Assembly (NCBI GenBank): GCA_012656075.1
Contig: JAAKBF010000030.1
Span: 868,001 to 932,000, forward strand
Direction: 5' to 3'
Length of the DNA stretch: 64,000 nt
DNA from: Phytophthora hibernalis
Taxonomy: Eukaryota > Oomycota > Peronosporomycetes > Peronosporales > Peronosporaceae
A program made the translations under genes and the position numbers. Within the stretch, counting starts at the first letter, position 1, and every line of letters starts with the position of its first letter. Below, one piece after another: positions 33,616 to 43,649 of the stretch. The notes under the pieces were generated by a model. The model did no database searches and was not told where the DNA came from. It was given only the letters and a program-made list of their open reading frames with translations.

Positions 33616-33940
33616 GACAGTCGCCGTTGCGCACGAAAGGGCGCGAGTGGCAAAAATGTAGCCATCAAGCTTCAGCTTTGGGAAAATCGAAGACCAGTGT
33701 ACACAACCGGGTCATTCAGTTAACAATTGTAAACTTTAGATATAATAACCTTCAATATCCTATTCGTTCAACCTACATTCACCTTACCGAATACAACGTA
33801 TTTCTGTTTTCAAACTCCATACAATGTGTAATAAATATAATCATATCTGTTTAATTATATTAGGATACTGTAAGCGGCTCCGGTGGGCGGCTCACAACAA
33901 CCGCTGAGCTTTCAGTGCGTCACAAACCCAGGTCACCTCC
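33616..33940. other. AT-rich divergent promoter region
   Basis: The segment between the coiled-coil gene and COQ1 is strikingly AT-rich from about 33715 to 33865 (runs such as GTAATAAATATAATCATA), unlike the flanking genes. No gene or repeat was identified. It presumably holds both promoters. Confidence 0.4.
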
Positions 33941-35617
33941 ATGAAGCTCCTGGTCCAGCGTGGTGCGTCCCTCGCAACCCGCGTGCGCCACATGAGCAGT
34001 CTGCGTGAACAGGCTGTGCGCGTCATGGCCGGCAAGATCCGCTCGGACCTCGAGTCCAACCCGAACCTGTGGCTCAGCGCGTCAGCAGTGGTGCGTCACT
34101 CACTTGCGAACGTTTCCATTAGCATTAGCACTACAACTAACTGGTTCTATACTGCAATTCGGTCGTCTACGCTAAATAGGACGAGCCTACAGTGTCCATC
34201 CTGCATCCGGCGCCCGGCTACGCGCTTGAAGTGACAGTGTCGAGGTGCATCACAACCTCAGCGACGACTTCGCCACGTGAGCCAGAGACAACCAATTAAT
34301 TGCTGCATTAAACTGACGACGTTGCTGTCCCATTGCAGGGACGTGGACGTGCCGCTCGTGTACCTGCCGACGGACCCCAGCCAGTTGACAGACCCGTTCA
34401 CGCTCGTGGAGCAGGACATGGTGAGCGTCACGCATAGTATCAAGCGCATCTTGGGCTCGGACCACCCCGTACTGGCTGCTGTGGCGCGCTACTTCTTCGA
34501 GCATGACGGCGGCAAGAAAGTGCGTCCTACTATGGTGCTGCTGCTGTCGCGCGCGGCTGAGGCCCACCGTCGCGCGACGGGTTCTCCGCTGCCGGAGACA
34601 CAGTCGGAGGAGTACACGCACGCGGCGCAGCAGCGACTCGCGGAGATCACGTATGTTCATAGATTTTTGCAGTTGATGAGGTGTTGGAGCTGGGTTTTGA
34701 TGAATTGTGCTGCAGGGAGATGATCCACACGGCCAGTTTGATGCACGACGATGTGATTGACGAGGCCGACACGCGCCGCGGCCTGCCGTCGGTGAACAAG
34801 GTGTTCGGCGGCAAAATGGCGGTGCTGGCCGGCGACTTCTTGCTGGCGCGTTCGTCCGTGTCGCTAGCGCGGCTGCGCAATTTGGAGGCCGTCGAGCTCA
34901 TGTCAACATCGATCGAGCACCTGGTCAAGGGCGAGGTCATGCAGATGAAGAACGCGGACGCCCGCGACGACATCTCGCCGTTCGAATACTACCTGCGCAA
35001 GAACTACTACAAGACGGGCTCGCTCATGTCCAACAGCTGCAAGGCGGCGCTGGTGCTGGGTAAACACGACGAGCACATTTGCGACCTGGGTTTTGCATTT
35101 GGCCGCCACATCGGCCTTGCCTTCCAGGTAATAGAAAGCTGCTGGTTGGACGTTGAAGCTGTCCGTTGCGATGGTCGACACGTGATCTGACGCTGTTGTT
35201 CTTTATTCGAACCACCGCAGTTAATTGACGACGTGTTGGACTACGAAGGCGTAAACACGGGCAAGCCGCTGCTGGCCGACCTCAAGTCCGGTCTCTCGAC
35301 GGCTCCATTGCTGCTAGCACAGGAAGAATTTCCCGTACTGCGCGAACTCTCCAAGCGGAAATTTTCGCAGGGCGGAGACATTGAATTGGTTCGTGAATAC
35401 AGCAGTTTCGGTGGACGACACTCGGTGCTAATGTTTATTTTGTCACGCGTTGCAGGCTAGCGAACTGGTGGAGAAGAGCACAGGTATCGCACGCTCCAAG
35501 GCATTGGCTATTGGCCAGGCAGAATTGGCGGCCCAGGCGGCTATGCAGTTCGCTCCTTCACCCGAGCGGGATGCGTTGGTGCGGCTGGCGCAGCGGGTCG
35601 TGTACAGATCCAAATAG
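33941..35617 (+). CDS. COQ1: Polyprenyl diphosphate synthase (ubiquinone side chain), COQ1/PDSS1
   Basis: This long-chain trans-prenyltransferase makes the isoprenoid tail of ubiquinone, normally in mitochondria. Exons: 33941-34090, 34180-34276, 34339-34650, 34716-35127, 35221-35388, 35456-35617. Motifs: GGKKVRPTMVLLLSRA; EMIHTASLMHDDVIDEAD with the first Asp-rich DDxxD; GGKMAVLAGDFLLAR; IEHLVKGEVMQM; YYKTGSLMSNSCKAALVLG; LIDDVLDYEG with the second DDxxD; GKPLLADLKSGLSTAPLL. The N-terminus MKLLVQRGASLATRVRHMSS has presequence character. All junctions are in phase except that exon 2 needs one extra base to pass from GYALEV to VEVHHNLSDDFA. Both catalytic motifs are intact. Confidence 0.92.
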
Positions 35618-35948
35618 AGCTACAGTGAGAAGAATGAAACCTCGTGTGCAGTGCAGGATACCATCGACGTGACGAGACTCAAAAGCAAAATCATAAAAAG
35701 CTGTCAGGACCGAACACAAGTCAGTCTGCAGCGTCATCGGCACAACTCAATCCTCCCCACCCTTGTCTAACGGTCTAACCTCTTGCTTGCTCAATTCAAA
35801 TGGTGTGATCGCTTGCATGTGCCAGTTAGGTAGGACGTGAAGAAGAATCGAGCCTCGTCGCAGGAAAAGAAAACTCCACACAAGAGCGCTCTTTGTCCCC
35901 GTGAGCATTTTGACTTTCGCGGGGCATCGAGAAGAAGCATTTAGCATC
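35618..35948. other. Intergenic, no supported gene
   Basis: These 331 bp separate COQ1 from the double NmrA-like gene on the same strand. No conserved coding motif, RNA or repeat was noticed. A frame continuing upstream of ATG 35949 to 35901 lacks an ATG and is taken as leader. Confidence 0.4.
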
Positions 35949-38321
35949 ATGGGCATCCAACTACGCAAGTTGATGCGGTCGCGAGTGATTGTGGTGTTTG
36001 GCGCTACCAGCCGCATCGGTCGCTCGACGATGGAGGTGTTGGCGACGCAGGAGCAGATTTCTGTGGCTCTCGTGGCAGCCGTGGAGACTACGAAGGACCC
36101 ACGCGTCCAACGACTCAAACGCGCGACGAACTGCTATCTGGTGCAATGCAATTTTGCACAAGGCGGAGAAGACTCGATTCGTCGTGCCGTACGCAATGCC
36201 GACGCTGTGCTTTTGGTCCCAGCATTATCGGAGAGTGGGGTGCGCTTTTCAAGGCGTGTCGTCGATGCTGTGGCGGCTGAGCAGGTGTCACGGCTCGTCG
36301 TGATTAGCAGCATCCTGGCTGCACCAGAGTTGTTGGCTCGCTGTCGTCAAGAGCATGCGAAGGAGCGACCACCGACGGAAGCTGTCGGATCGATGCCAAC
36401 TGATGTCGCTGCTTTGGAGGGATACGAGGCGGTGGAAGTTCACGCGAGAAACAGGCTCCCCGAACAAGGTCGTTGTGTGTCTCTGAGAATTCCTTTGCTC
36501 ATGGAGACGCTGCTTTACTGTCGCGACGAGCTGCTATTTGCCAACCGATTCATCGGTTGTTTTGTACTCGACACGCGTGTACCCTGCATCTCCGTTCGAG
36601 ATGTCGGATACGCGGCAGCCGAGGTGCTGGCGAACCCGAAGCGGAAGTACGAGGCAGTGTATCGATTGACAGGTGCCAACTCGAACTGCTCGCCGAACGA
36701 AGTCACCCATTTCCTGACGGAGTTTCTTGGACGTGAGATCAAATACCGCAAGCTGAGTGATGCTGATTTCCTCCGAGTTATGAAGGATAAGCGGACGCCT
36801 GATCAAGTCGCGCAAGGCACGGTTGGCCTTCGGATATTCCTCGAGGAGCCTGTGCAGAGTGAGGCTCGTGGCGAAGACCTGAGCAGCAGCCAGGAAACTC
36901 TGAAAAGCCAAGCCAGACAAGGAGAGCCCCGCTTGCTGCATCTACCGGAAGCATTTCACAGCACAAGTAACTTTCGACTGCTCACGAAACGCGAGCGGAT
37001 GACTCCCCGACAGTGGCTGGAGCGTCATGCGCCTTTGTTGTTCGCGCGCACGCCGCAGAACCAAGTGCAGTTGTTCGTAGTGGGCTCGGGTGAGGCGCTA
37101 TTTCTCGAGGTGAGCAAGTTCGTCGCGAGTCAGATAACAGCTCCATCAGCATTGCCACCGCATGAGGTTGGTGAAAGCGCCATTCCGGTTGTTCTTCCTG
37201 GACGTCAGGGTCATCGAGGCATCGACGGAGGTCTCCAGCAAACCAAAGTTACGCTGTGTACTGTGAAGGCAGCTCCAGGGAGCTCTGAACGAAGCCGGTC
37301 TTCTGGGGTACCGCTGCCTCCTACCGTCTATCAGCTCGAAGGTGCACCGCCCTACCCCATGGGAGATTTGCTCAAGCAGCTTTCGTCACTGGATGTCGTG
37401 GTTCTTATTCCACCACTTCGGCTTGGAAGCAAGGCCTGCCTTGATGTGGTTCGTGCCGTGGTCCATGCTGCCGTGCGTGCAAATGCCTGGGGTGTGGTGT
37501 TGGTGAGCTCGATCTTCGTTGGGTCCCCTACTACGCAGCAGAATGCGATTCTAGAGCAGCTCGAGGAAATCGAAAGCTGCGTCAAGACGTCGGGAGTCTC
37601 GTACACGATTCTGCGCCTGCCGCTCTTCATGGAGTATTTCTTGGCGCTATCGCACTGCGACGAAGACAGCGAGAGGCTTGGCAGTCTGGAAGAGGAGAAG
37701 CGTGAGGTTCCCATTGAGGGTGATGAACTTGAAGCGGAACTCGAAGCCCAAGCTGAAGACGAAGTAGAGGCTGGAGAGATGCAGGCGTCAATGTCGTCTC
37801 CTCCGTCGCGAATGGCGTGGCCTCTATTGGAGCCAAAGCTGGCGTCGGCGAGGGTGTATTTGATGTCGCTCGACGACGCTGCCAAGGCTCTGGTGGCTGC
37901 TGCCTTCACGTTTCCGCTCCACCGCGGGAAAACCAAGGAGCTCTACACGTCCAGCGTGCCGATGAAAGAGGTGCAGCGAACTCTGCAGCGACATGCCAAC
38001 AAAGCTCGTCCTGTACGCTTGAGTCGAGTGGATGCGCTGAAAGAGCAGCCTGGTCGCGAGTTTTGGCGTGTTGCCTACTGGCCGCGTGCGCACACGCAGT
38101 TGTTCCTCGAGTGCGCGGTGGAGTTCTCGAAGGACGTGCAAACTGCTGCAAAGACGTCAGCTGCTGCTGGCGGTGACATTGACACCAGCGCAATGGTGTT
38201 GCCGGTCTCGCAGAGCTTCCAAGACCTCACCGACATCACTCCGCTCACGCTGGACCAGTGGGCTGAGATCAACTCCAAGCGCTACACGCAGGTGCTCGCA
38301 GCTCACAGACCCGATGATTAA
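35949..38321 (+). CDS. Double NmrA-like/atypical SDR NAD(P)-binding protein
   Basis: One uninterrupted 790-codon frame from ATG 35949 (MGIQLRKLMRSRVIVVFGA). The first half is an NmrA/atypical short-chain-dehydrogenase fold: VIVVFGATSRIGRSTMEVLA with the Gly-rich nucleotide loop, VQCNFAQGGEDSIRRAVRNAD, AVLLVPALS, VSRLVVISSILA, CVSLRIPLLMETLLY, and CISVRDVGYAAAEVL. From about residue 360 a second, weaker copy follows: VQLFVVGSGEALFLEVS, LSSLDVVVLIPPLR, WGVVLVSSIFVG, YTILRLPLFMEYFL, and MSLDDAAKALVAAAF. The second copy has GSGEALF where the nucleotide loop should be, so it may not bind cofactor. An acidic insert lies at residues about 575-610. Such proteins often act as redox sensors; no substrate is suggested here. 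Confidence 0.8.
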   Translation: MGIQLRKLMRSRVIVVFGATSRIGRSTMEVLATQEQISVALVAAVETTKDPRVQRLKRATNCYLVQCNFAQGGEDSIRRAVRNADAVLLVPALSESGVRFSRRVVDAVAAEQVSRLVVISSILAAPELLARCRQEHAKERPPTEAVGSMPTDVAALEGYEAVEVHARNRLPEQGRCVSLRIPLLMETLLYCRDELLFANRFIGCFVLDTRVPCISVRDVGYAAAEVLANPKRKYEAVYRLTGANSNCSPNEVTHFLTEFLGREIKYRKLSDADFLRVMKDKRTPDQVAQGTVGLRIFLEEPVQSEARGEDLSSSQETLKSQARQGEPRLLHLPEAFHSTSNFRLLTKRERMTPRQWLERHAPLLFARTPQNQVQLFVVGSGEALFLEVSKFVASQITAPSALPPHEVGESAIPVVLPGRQGHRGIDGGLQQTKVTLCTVKAAPGSSERSRSSGVPLPPTVYQLEGAPPYPMGDLLKQLSSLDVVVLIPPLRLGSKACLDVVRAVVHAAVRANAWGVVLVSSIFVGSPTTQQNAILEQLEEIESCVKTSGVSYTILRLPLFMEYFLALSHCDEDSERLGSLEEEKREVPIEGDELEAELEAQAEDEVEAGEMQASMSSPPSRMAWPLLEPKLASARVYLMSLDDAAKALVAAAFTFPLHRGKTKELYTSSVPMKEVQRTLQRHANKARPVRLSRVDALKEQPGREFWRVAYWPRAHTQLFLECAVEFSKDVQTAAKTSAAAGGDIDTSAMVLPVSQSFQDLTDITPLTLDQWAEINSKRYTQVLAAHRPDD

Positions 38322-38493
38322 TCTGGAAGCCTCTGCTTCGTGCTGGCTTCGCCTGGATGTGTATGTTTGCAGCCGTGTTGCGTTCACTGCCAGTGCCTGC
38401 CATCTCTGATCTGCATAAGAAAACAAATCGTTGCAATTTCATTCTGCTTATACATGTACATGCACTGCCTCGGCCTACCTTGCTTCGCTGCAC

Positions 38494-40803
38494 TTAGTCA
38501 CGTATTTTCTTCCAGGCCGACACGGTCTCCGCTGTCACCCGAGCCTCCGTAGCACTCTCCTGCGTGAATACGGGCACCTCCGCCGTCGCTACCATGTCGA
38601 ACTTGTCTTCTAGTACTGCCGACGTCGCTTCATCGCTGGGCACCACCACCAGCACTTCACCATACCGCACTTGGCGTCTCAGCTTGGCAGCGGCAATTGT
38701 GCCTTCGCGTGCCACAAGAGGCTTGGTTGTCGTTTCCGAGGTCGACGAAGCTACAAACGACTCCAGCGCTTGCTCGCTCTTGCGACGAAGGTCCTCGAAG
38801 AGACCCTGACAGCTCGTTCCGGCAGCATCACCCGTTGCCTCATAAGCACCCGACACCACCACGCGCTCACTAGAACGAAACGGGTTTCCGTTCACGTACG
38901 GTGGCGGAGCATTCACGTCGGTCGTCGCCAAAGTGATCGCTCCATCGTCATCCATCTTCTGCTCCACGACGCGGAAACCTGCGTGCTGGAAGAAGTGCGG
39001 TCTAAAGTGATAACGCGCAAACTTGGACGCGCCGTTGTCTCCAGCACTAGCAAAAGATCCACCCATGATCACATGATGCTCACCGTCAAAGCACGGCTCG
39101 CTAAAGTCGTCGTAGTAGGGGTGGACACGGAATCAGGCAGCGCCGAGAACATGTCCTCGCACCACTCCCAAGCGTTGCCAAACACGTCGTGGAAGCCTTG
39201 CGCTGTCGGCGGCAGGGCATCCACAGGCGAGAACGACATGTAAGACCAGTTAAGGTTCTTACCCGCAGCAGCGGCCATGTTGGTGCCTTCCGGCAGCGTC
39301 AAGATGTCGTCCGAAGACACGTCAGTCGAGCGGTCCTTGGCGTCGCGCATGAGCTGATGGATCGGCTCCGTCGTAAGATGATACATCACCTTCTTTTCGG
39401 CCTGCTTAGCTTGCTTCCACTTGCAGAAAGCCTGCGCCTCGTGCAAATTGACCTGGGCAGGCCAGCTCCACTGCATTGGCACTACATCAAACATTGCACG
39501 AAGCTTGTAGCGGTGGCTGCCCGAAGGTCCGTCCTGGGCCCAGAATGCCGGCCACTTGGTGTTGCGGAAGCTACGCCACTCCCAGCCCAGCTCGCTCCAG
39601 TACGACGGCTCAAGGTAACCTCCATCGCGAACAAAGTCGAAGAACTCGCCGTTCGACACGAGAAACTTGTTAGCACGACAAGCCGGCACGTTCACCTCGC
39701 GGTGGCCGTACTCATTGTCCCATCCGAACGATGGGAAGTCGCGGGGTTTGCCGATCTGCACCTTTGCGGCGGGCACCTCCAGAAACTCGTTCATCGGGTA
39801 GTCCACTCCGGCAGTCGGATGCAGCACAACATCCTTCTCGTCGTGAGCAAGTGAATCGTGGTACGCCGGTAGCAGCAACGTGCTCTGAAAGAACTCGACG
39901 GGGTGCTCCAGCATGAGCATCGAAGTAGTCTCGTGATGGATTCGTTCGTGTTCAAGCCCCATCTGCAACGCCCAGAGCGGACTGCCCTCGGTGATCTGCT
40001 CGTGGCCAGGTTCAAGACCCGGGTGCGTCTCCACGACGCTGCGGATGAGCTGGTAGACCTGGCGACGGTAGGCCAGCACGTCGGCCACATGAGGCCAGTG
40101 CATCTCGTTCTTGCTCATGTCGTCCCAGCGCATTTCGTCCACGCCCACCTCGAAGATGTGCTCGAAGTAGGGGTCCACGGGTTCGTCAATGAGGCCCGAC
40201 ACAAGGAACTTGTTGACGAAGAAGCAGGTGGGGTGGCCGTAGTAGAAGATGAGCGGGTGGCGCAAATGGTGCGGCGGCGGCGTCATGAAGGCGCGTTCGC
40301 CCTGCAGCGACGCGAACAGTGCGTCCGTCATGGCCCATGCATTGTCCAGGTAGTCGAGCATCTCCTGGCGCGAGCACGCGCGCAGGTCCGGCATCTTGAT
40401 GGCGTTGAGTCGGCCGGTCGCGCGGTCGACGCCCGGGAACAGGTGTCCGTGCGCGGGTTGCGCGCAGTGGTGAACCAGTCGTCGGCGCGCTCACCGAAGA
40501 GGAAGCTGTCGTCGTCGACGTCGTGCGGCTGCAGCGCGGCGGCGGTGGTGAAGGTGGAGCTCGGGCTCTGGTTGGCAGAAGCTTTGGAGTGCACGGAGCG
40601 CGCGCCTAAGGGCGGCGACGGCGCGCGCAATTGCGACTGTAAATGGGAGAAGTGGTGCGTGTGCGGAGTTGTCACGGAGGCCGCCACTGCTGCGGCAGGA
40701 GACGCGTCACGCGTGGCGATTGAAGCCGATGAGAGCGCGCGCCAGACGTAAAGGCCGCTTGCTGGCGGTGGGAAGCGGCGAGGAAACTCGTGATGGCCAA
40801 CAT
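38494..40803 (-). CDS. OvoA-like 5-histidylcysteine sulfoxide synthase (ovothiol pathway), no methyltransferase domain seen
   Basis: This non-haem iron enzyme couples cysteine to histidine. The DinB-like N-terminal domain is clear (LRHPLIFYYGHPTCFFVNK, VDEMRWDDMS, LEHERIHHETTSML with the HxxxHxE iron-ligand pattern), followed by the FGE/sulfatase-modifying domain (FGWDNEYGHREVNVP, LVSNGEFFDFVRDGGY, FHDVFGNAWEWCEDMF, ARYHFRPHFFQHAGFRVV). This set and spacing fit OvoA better than EgtB. A -1 shift at G4 39118-39121 is repaired by one base (STPYYDDFSEPCFDG), and a second near 40445 joins NPRTGHLFPGVDRATGRL. ATG 40803 (MLAITSFLAASHRQQ) gives an organelle-like N-terminus but needs one more base to reach the main frame; the start is therefore uncertain. 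After the FGE domain only about 150 low-complexity residues remain, whereas canonical OvoA has a SAM methyltransferase there. Confidence 0.85.
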
Positions 40804-41918
40804 GCTGCTGTGGTGAGGTGGGGCGAGGTCGTGGCGGAACGGAGGCACTTGTGCGCCGACGGACGTTTCGGAAGTGAGCTTTCGACTGTTCCGCCGCCGC
40901 ACGTTGCACCGTCAACGCCGGTACAGCATAGTGAAAGCAAGACAATCCGTTAGCGTGTCGCACGTGATGTTTTCGTGATCCGCGATTGTAAGATGTGGGG
41001 CGCTATCCTGTGCGAGTCCATGCAAACTACGGAGACAGGAGGCAGCAACACGACGCGGTGATGAGATTCGGGCCAACCTTTCGCAATGTACTTCAGGACG
41101 CATTTCTGCAAAGGTGTCTTTTGTCGGTCGCTATAATGTAAGTCTGCTTTTGCTGGGCTCGTTCATCAGAAAGAAAGCCAAGGTCCTCTGGCCCAGGGAA
41201 ATACTGTACAACTTGATGACGAGCCGTCCTGATTACGATCGTTGTGCCACAGAGTGAAGGTCGTGGCAGTTGCCTTTTCTCCATCACCGGAACGTGTTCC
41301 CTGTCTGCCGAATGAGCCCACATCCGCAGTCTTGCATAGTGAGCAGCAGTGCCATTCCCACTACGTACATATTAGCTACCCATGGCGCCACATGTAGGGT
41401 CCGTCCAGAGCTGGCAACGCAACCACACGAGTGTGGGTTGGTCCCACAGAGCGATAGTCATTGATTACTTGTCCGCTGCCTGTCCTCCTTAGATCGGCGT
41501 CAAGCTTGCTCGCAGCAACGAGTTCATCGCTTTTCGTGTTGTTGGGTACAGGATATTGCTTCTTGACCACCCTCGTTTAAAGCGTAATGCTAGATGTATC
41601 TCGGCAATCTCAAGCTTTTGGCAGGCCTTCAAGAACTTACCTAGTCTTGCTTTGTTCTTGAAGTCGCCCCTGATGACGACGCCGAAGACTACTTCTCAAC
41701 AAAATATGCGAAGTGGGGCACAGCGCGGACGACGTGGAGGCCAGCGGTTCGCTCTCGAGCTCTGGTGCACCCATAAATCGATGCACAGGAGCTATGCAAG
41801 ATCGTCAGTGCAGCTTGTTGAATGCGTTGCTGTGAACTAGCGGAAACCTACCAGACAGATCATAAAATGAGGTTGCACTGTTCTTAAGAGTCTGGTAAAG
41901 ATATCCTATCGTAGACAA
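40804..41918. other. Intergenic, no supported gene
   Basis: About 1.1 kb between the OvoA-like start and the 3' end of the dynein light chain gene. Short frames occur on both strands (for example 41093-41323 minus and 41556-41840 plus) but none has a recognisable motif, an intron-exon pattern or a hydrophobic signature. The first 160 bp probably belong to the OvoA-like leader. Confidence 0.4.
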
Positions 41919-42287
41919 CTACGTCCTCCAGACAAGCACAGAGACACCGGCGGCCACGCTGAAGTAGACGTAGGTCTTGATCTCGTGCGTCACGTAGGCA
42001 CCGAAGGACGCACCCACGACGCAGTTCCAGCCGCGACCGTACTCCTTCTCCATATTGCGTCGCACGAACTCGGCGATGGTCGAGAACGTCTTCTCCGACT
42101 GCAGCAGCAACACTCACGACTTAGTACAAGAACGTCGAGCTCAAACCAATCGAACCACAAGACGCACCGAGACTTGCAGCTGGAAAGCGTCTCTAGCCGT
42201 GCTCAGCGCCTTCTCCAGCATAGCATCCGTCATGTCTTCGGCGAACACGACGGTCTTGTAGAACTTGTCGTTGCTCTTGCCCGCCAT
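41919..42287 (-). CDS. DYNLL: LC8-type dynein light chain
   Basis: Two exons (42287-42168 and 42098-41919) with a 69-nt GTGCGT..GCAG intron give 99 residues, close to the family's usual 90. Exon 1: KTVVFAEDMTDAMLEKALSTA. Exon 2: IAEFVRRNMEKEYGRGWNC, then VVGASFGAYVTHEIKTYVYF, the hallmark beta-strand and dimer interface. LC8 is a dimeric hub that binds TQT-type peptides in dynein and many other proteins. The canonical WHCIVGRNFGSYVTHE is here WNCVVGASFGAYVTHE, so this is a somewhat divergent paralog rather than the most conserved LC8. It is divergent from the BPHL-like gene, with 177 bp between starts. Confidence 0.88.
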
Positions 42288-42464
42288 CGTCAGCAAAATG
42301 CAGCGGATACTCTTGTGTCCCTTCAAGCTCCAACCGTTATCCGTATACTCGTATACCTTTCACTCCAATGCTACTTCTTCAGACAAATTACTAAAACAAT
42401 GTTCAACAACTCCTTGTCCTGTCATCTTCATCCATCATTATCGCATTTCTAGTCCGCAGTCGTC

Positions 42465-43467
42465 ATGCTGCCGCTCCGTCCGCTGCTGCGCCGCTTCTCG
42501 ACTGCCCCGCGGGTTCCGCAGCCTCCAACTTCCTGTGGGTGACGCCGCGCTGTCGGTCGTGGCGCCCGCGGACTCCGCGGACCAACCGGCGCTGCTGTGC
42601 GTGCCCTCCACCTTCGGCTCCGCGGCGCGCGACTTCCGCCAGCAGTTTTCGTGCGCGTCACTCGCGCGCAGCTTCGCGCTCTTCGGCGTGGACCCGCGCG
42701 CACCCGAGAGGGACTTCGGTGGTCGCCGCGTGGAGCGTGACGCCGACGAGGTGCTGCGCGCGGCCGACGCGCTGCAGTTGGACGCGTTCTCGCTGCTGGG
42801 CTGCGGCCACGGCGCCAATGTGAGCGCCGTGCTGGCCGCCACGCACCCGGAGCGCGTGTCGCGCCTCGTCCTGGTTAACGGCAATGTACGCGGTCAAGTT
42901 GCAGCTTCTGAACAGCTCTAGGGACTGAGATATGCTCTGTCGTGCTCTGTGTGCAGGCGTTCGTGAGCGACGAGGACCTGGAGGACATGGAGGCGCATGA
43001 AGACGTGACCTCGTGGCCGCAGGAGATGCGCGAGACTGCGCAGGAAACATTCGGCGTGGATAACTTGCAGGACAAGTGGGTCGGTGCGTCAATGCAGTCG
43101 GCTGAGACTCGCGTGGCCATGGAGACTGACGTGCTGTGGATGATGTTGCTGCTGCAGAGATGGTGGAGGCGCTGCGTCTTGTAGAGCGCGAAGACGGCGG
43201 CGACCTGTACTGCGGCCACCTGCCCTTCATCAAGTGCAAGACGCTCGTGGTGGCCGGTGGAACGGACAAGTTGGTGCCGTCCTTCCACGGCGAGTACTTG
43301 AGCGAGCGCATCATGCACTCGCGACTGGAAGTGGTGCCGGAAGGCGGGCACGACCTGGTGCTGTCGAAGCCGAGCGCTTCAACGCGTTGCTAGAAAGCTT
43401 CCTGCAGGAGCCCGACGACAAGCTCACACAGAGCCGAGAGTTCGTTGCCGTGCCCTCGAAGGCATAA
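42465..43467 (+). CDS. BPHL-like alpha/beta hydrolase with a replaced nucleophile
   Basis: The protein resembles biphenyl hydrolase-like (valacyclovir hydrolase) proteins: ALLCVPSTFGSAARDF, FALFGVDPRAPERDF, LVLVNGNAFVSDEDLEDME, FIKCKTLVVAGGTDKLVP, LEVVPEGGHDLVL. ATG 42465 gives an Arg/Leu-rich, presequence-like start (MLPLRPLLRRFSTAPR). The intron at 42886-42956 joins NGN/AFVSDED in phase. The nucleophile elbow reads LLGCGHGANVS, where the family has GxSxG: the serine codon position is GGC (Gly). The acid Asp (GGTDK) and the His (GGHD) remain. Several single-base shifts occur (near 42525, 43138 and 43368), all needing added bases. If the Gly is real the protein is probably not a serine hydrolase. 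Confidence 0.7.
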
Positions 43468-43649
43468 GTACCAGGCGGAGCGAGTGAAAACCGGCATGCA
43501 AGTAGACAGTCAAACAACGCACGCACGGACACGCTCGTATTCACATAGAGTCTCCATCTTACGCTCCACTCGCCCCCTTCACTTACTTAGCTACTTGAAC
43601 TACTTACTATACGCTGAGCCTTCTTCAGCCGCAGCGGAACCCCACATGC

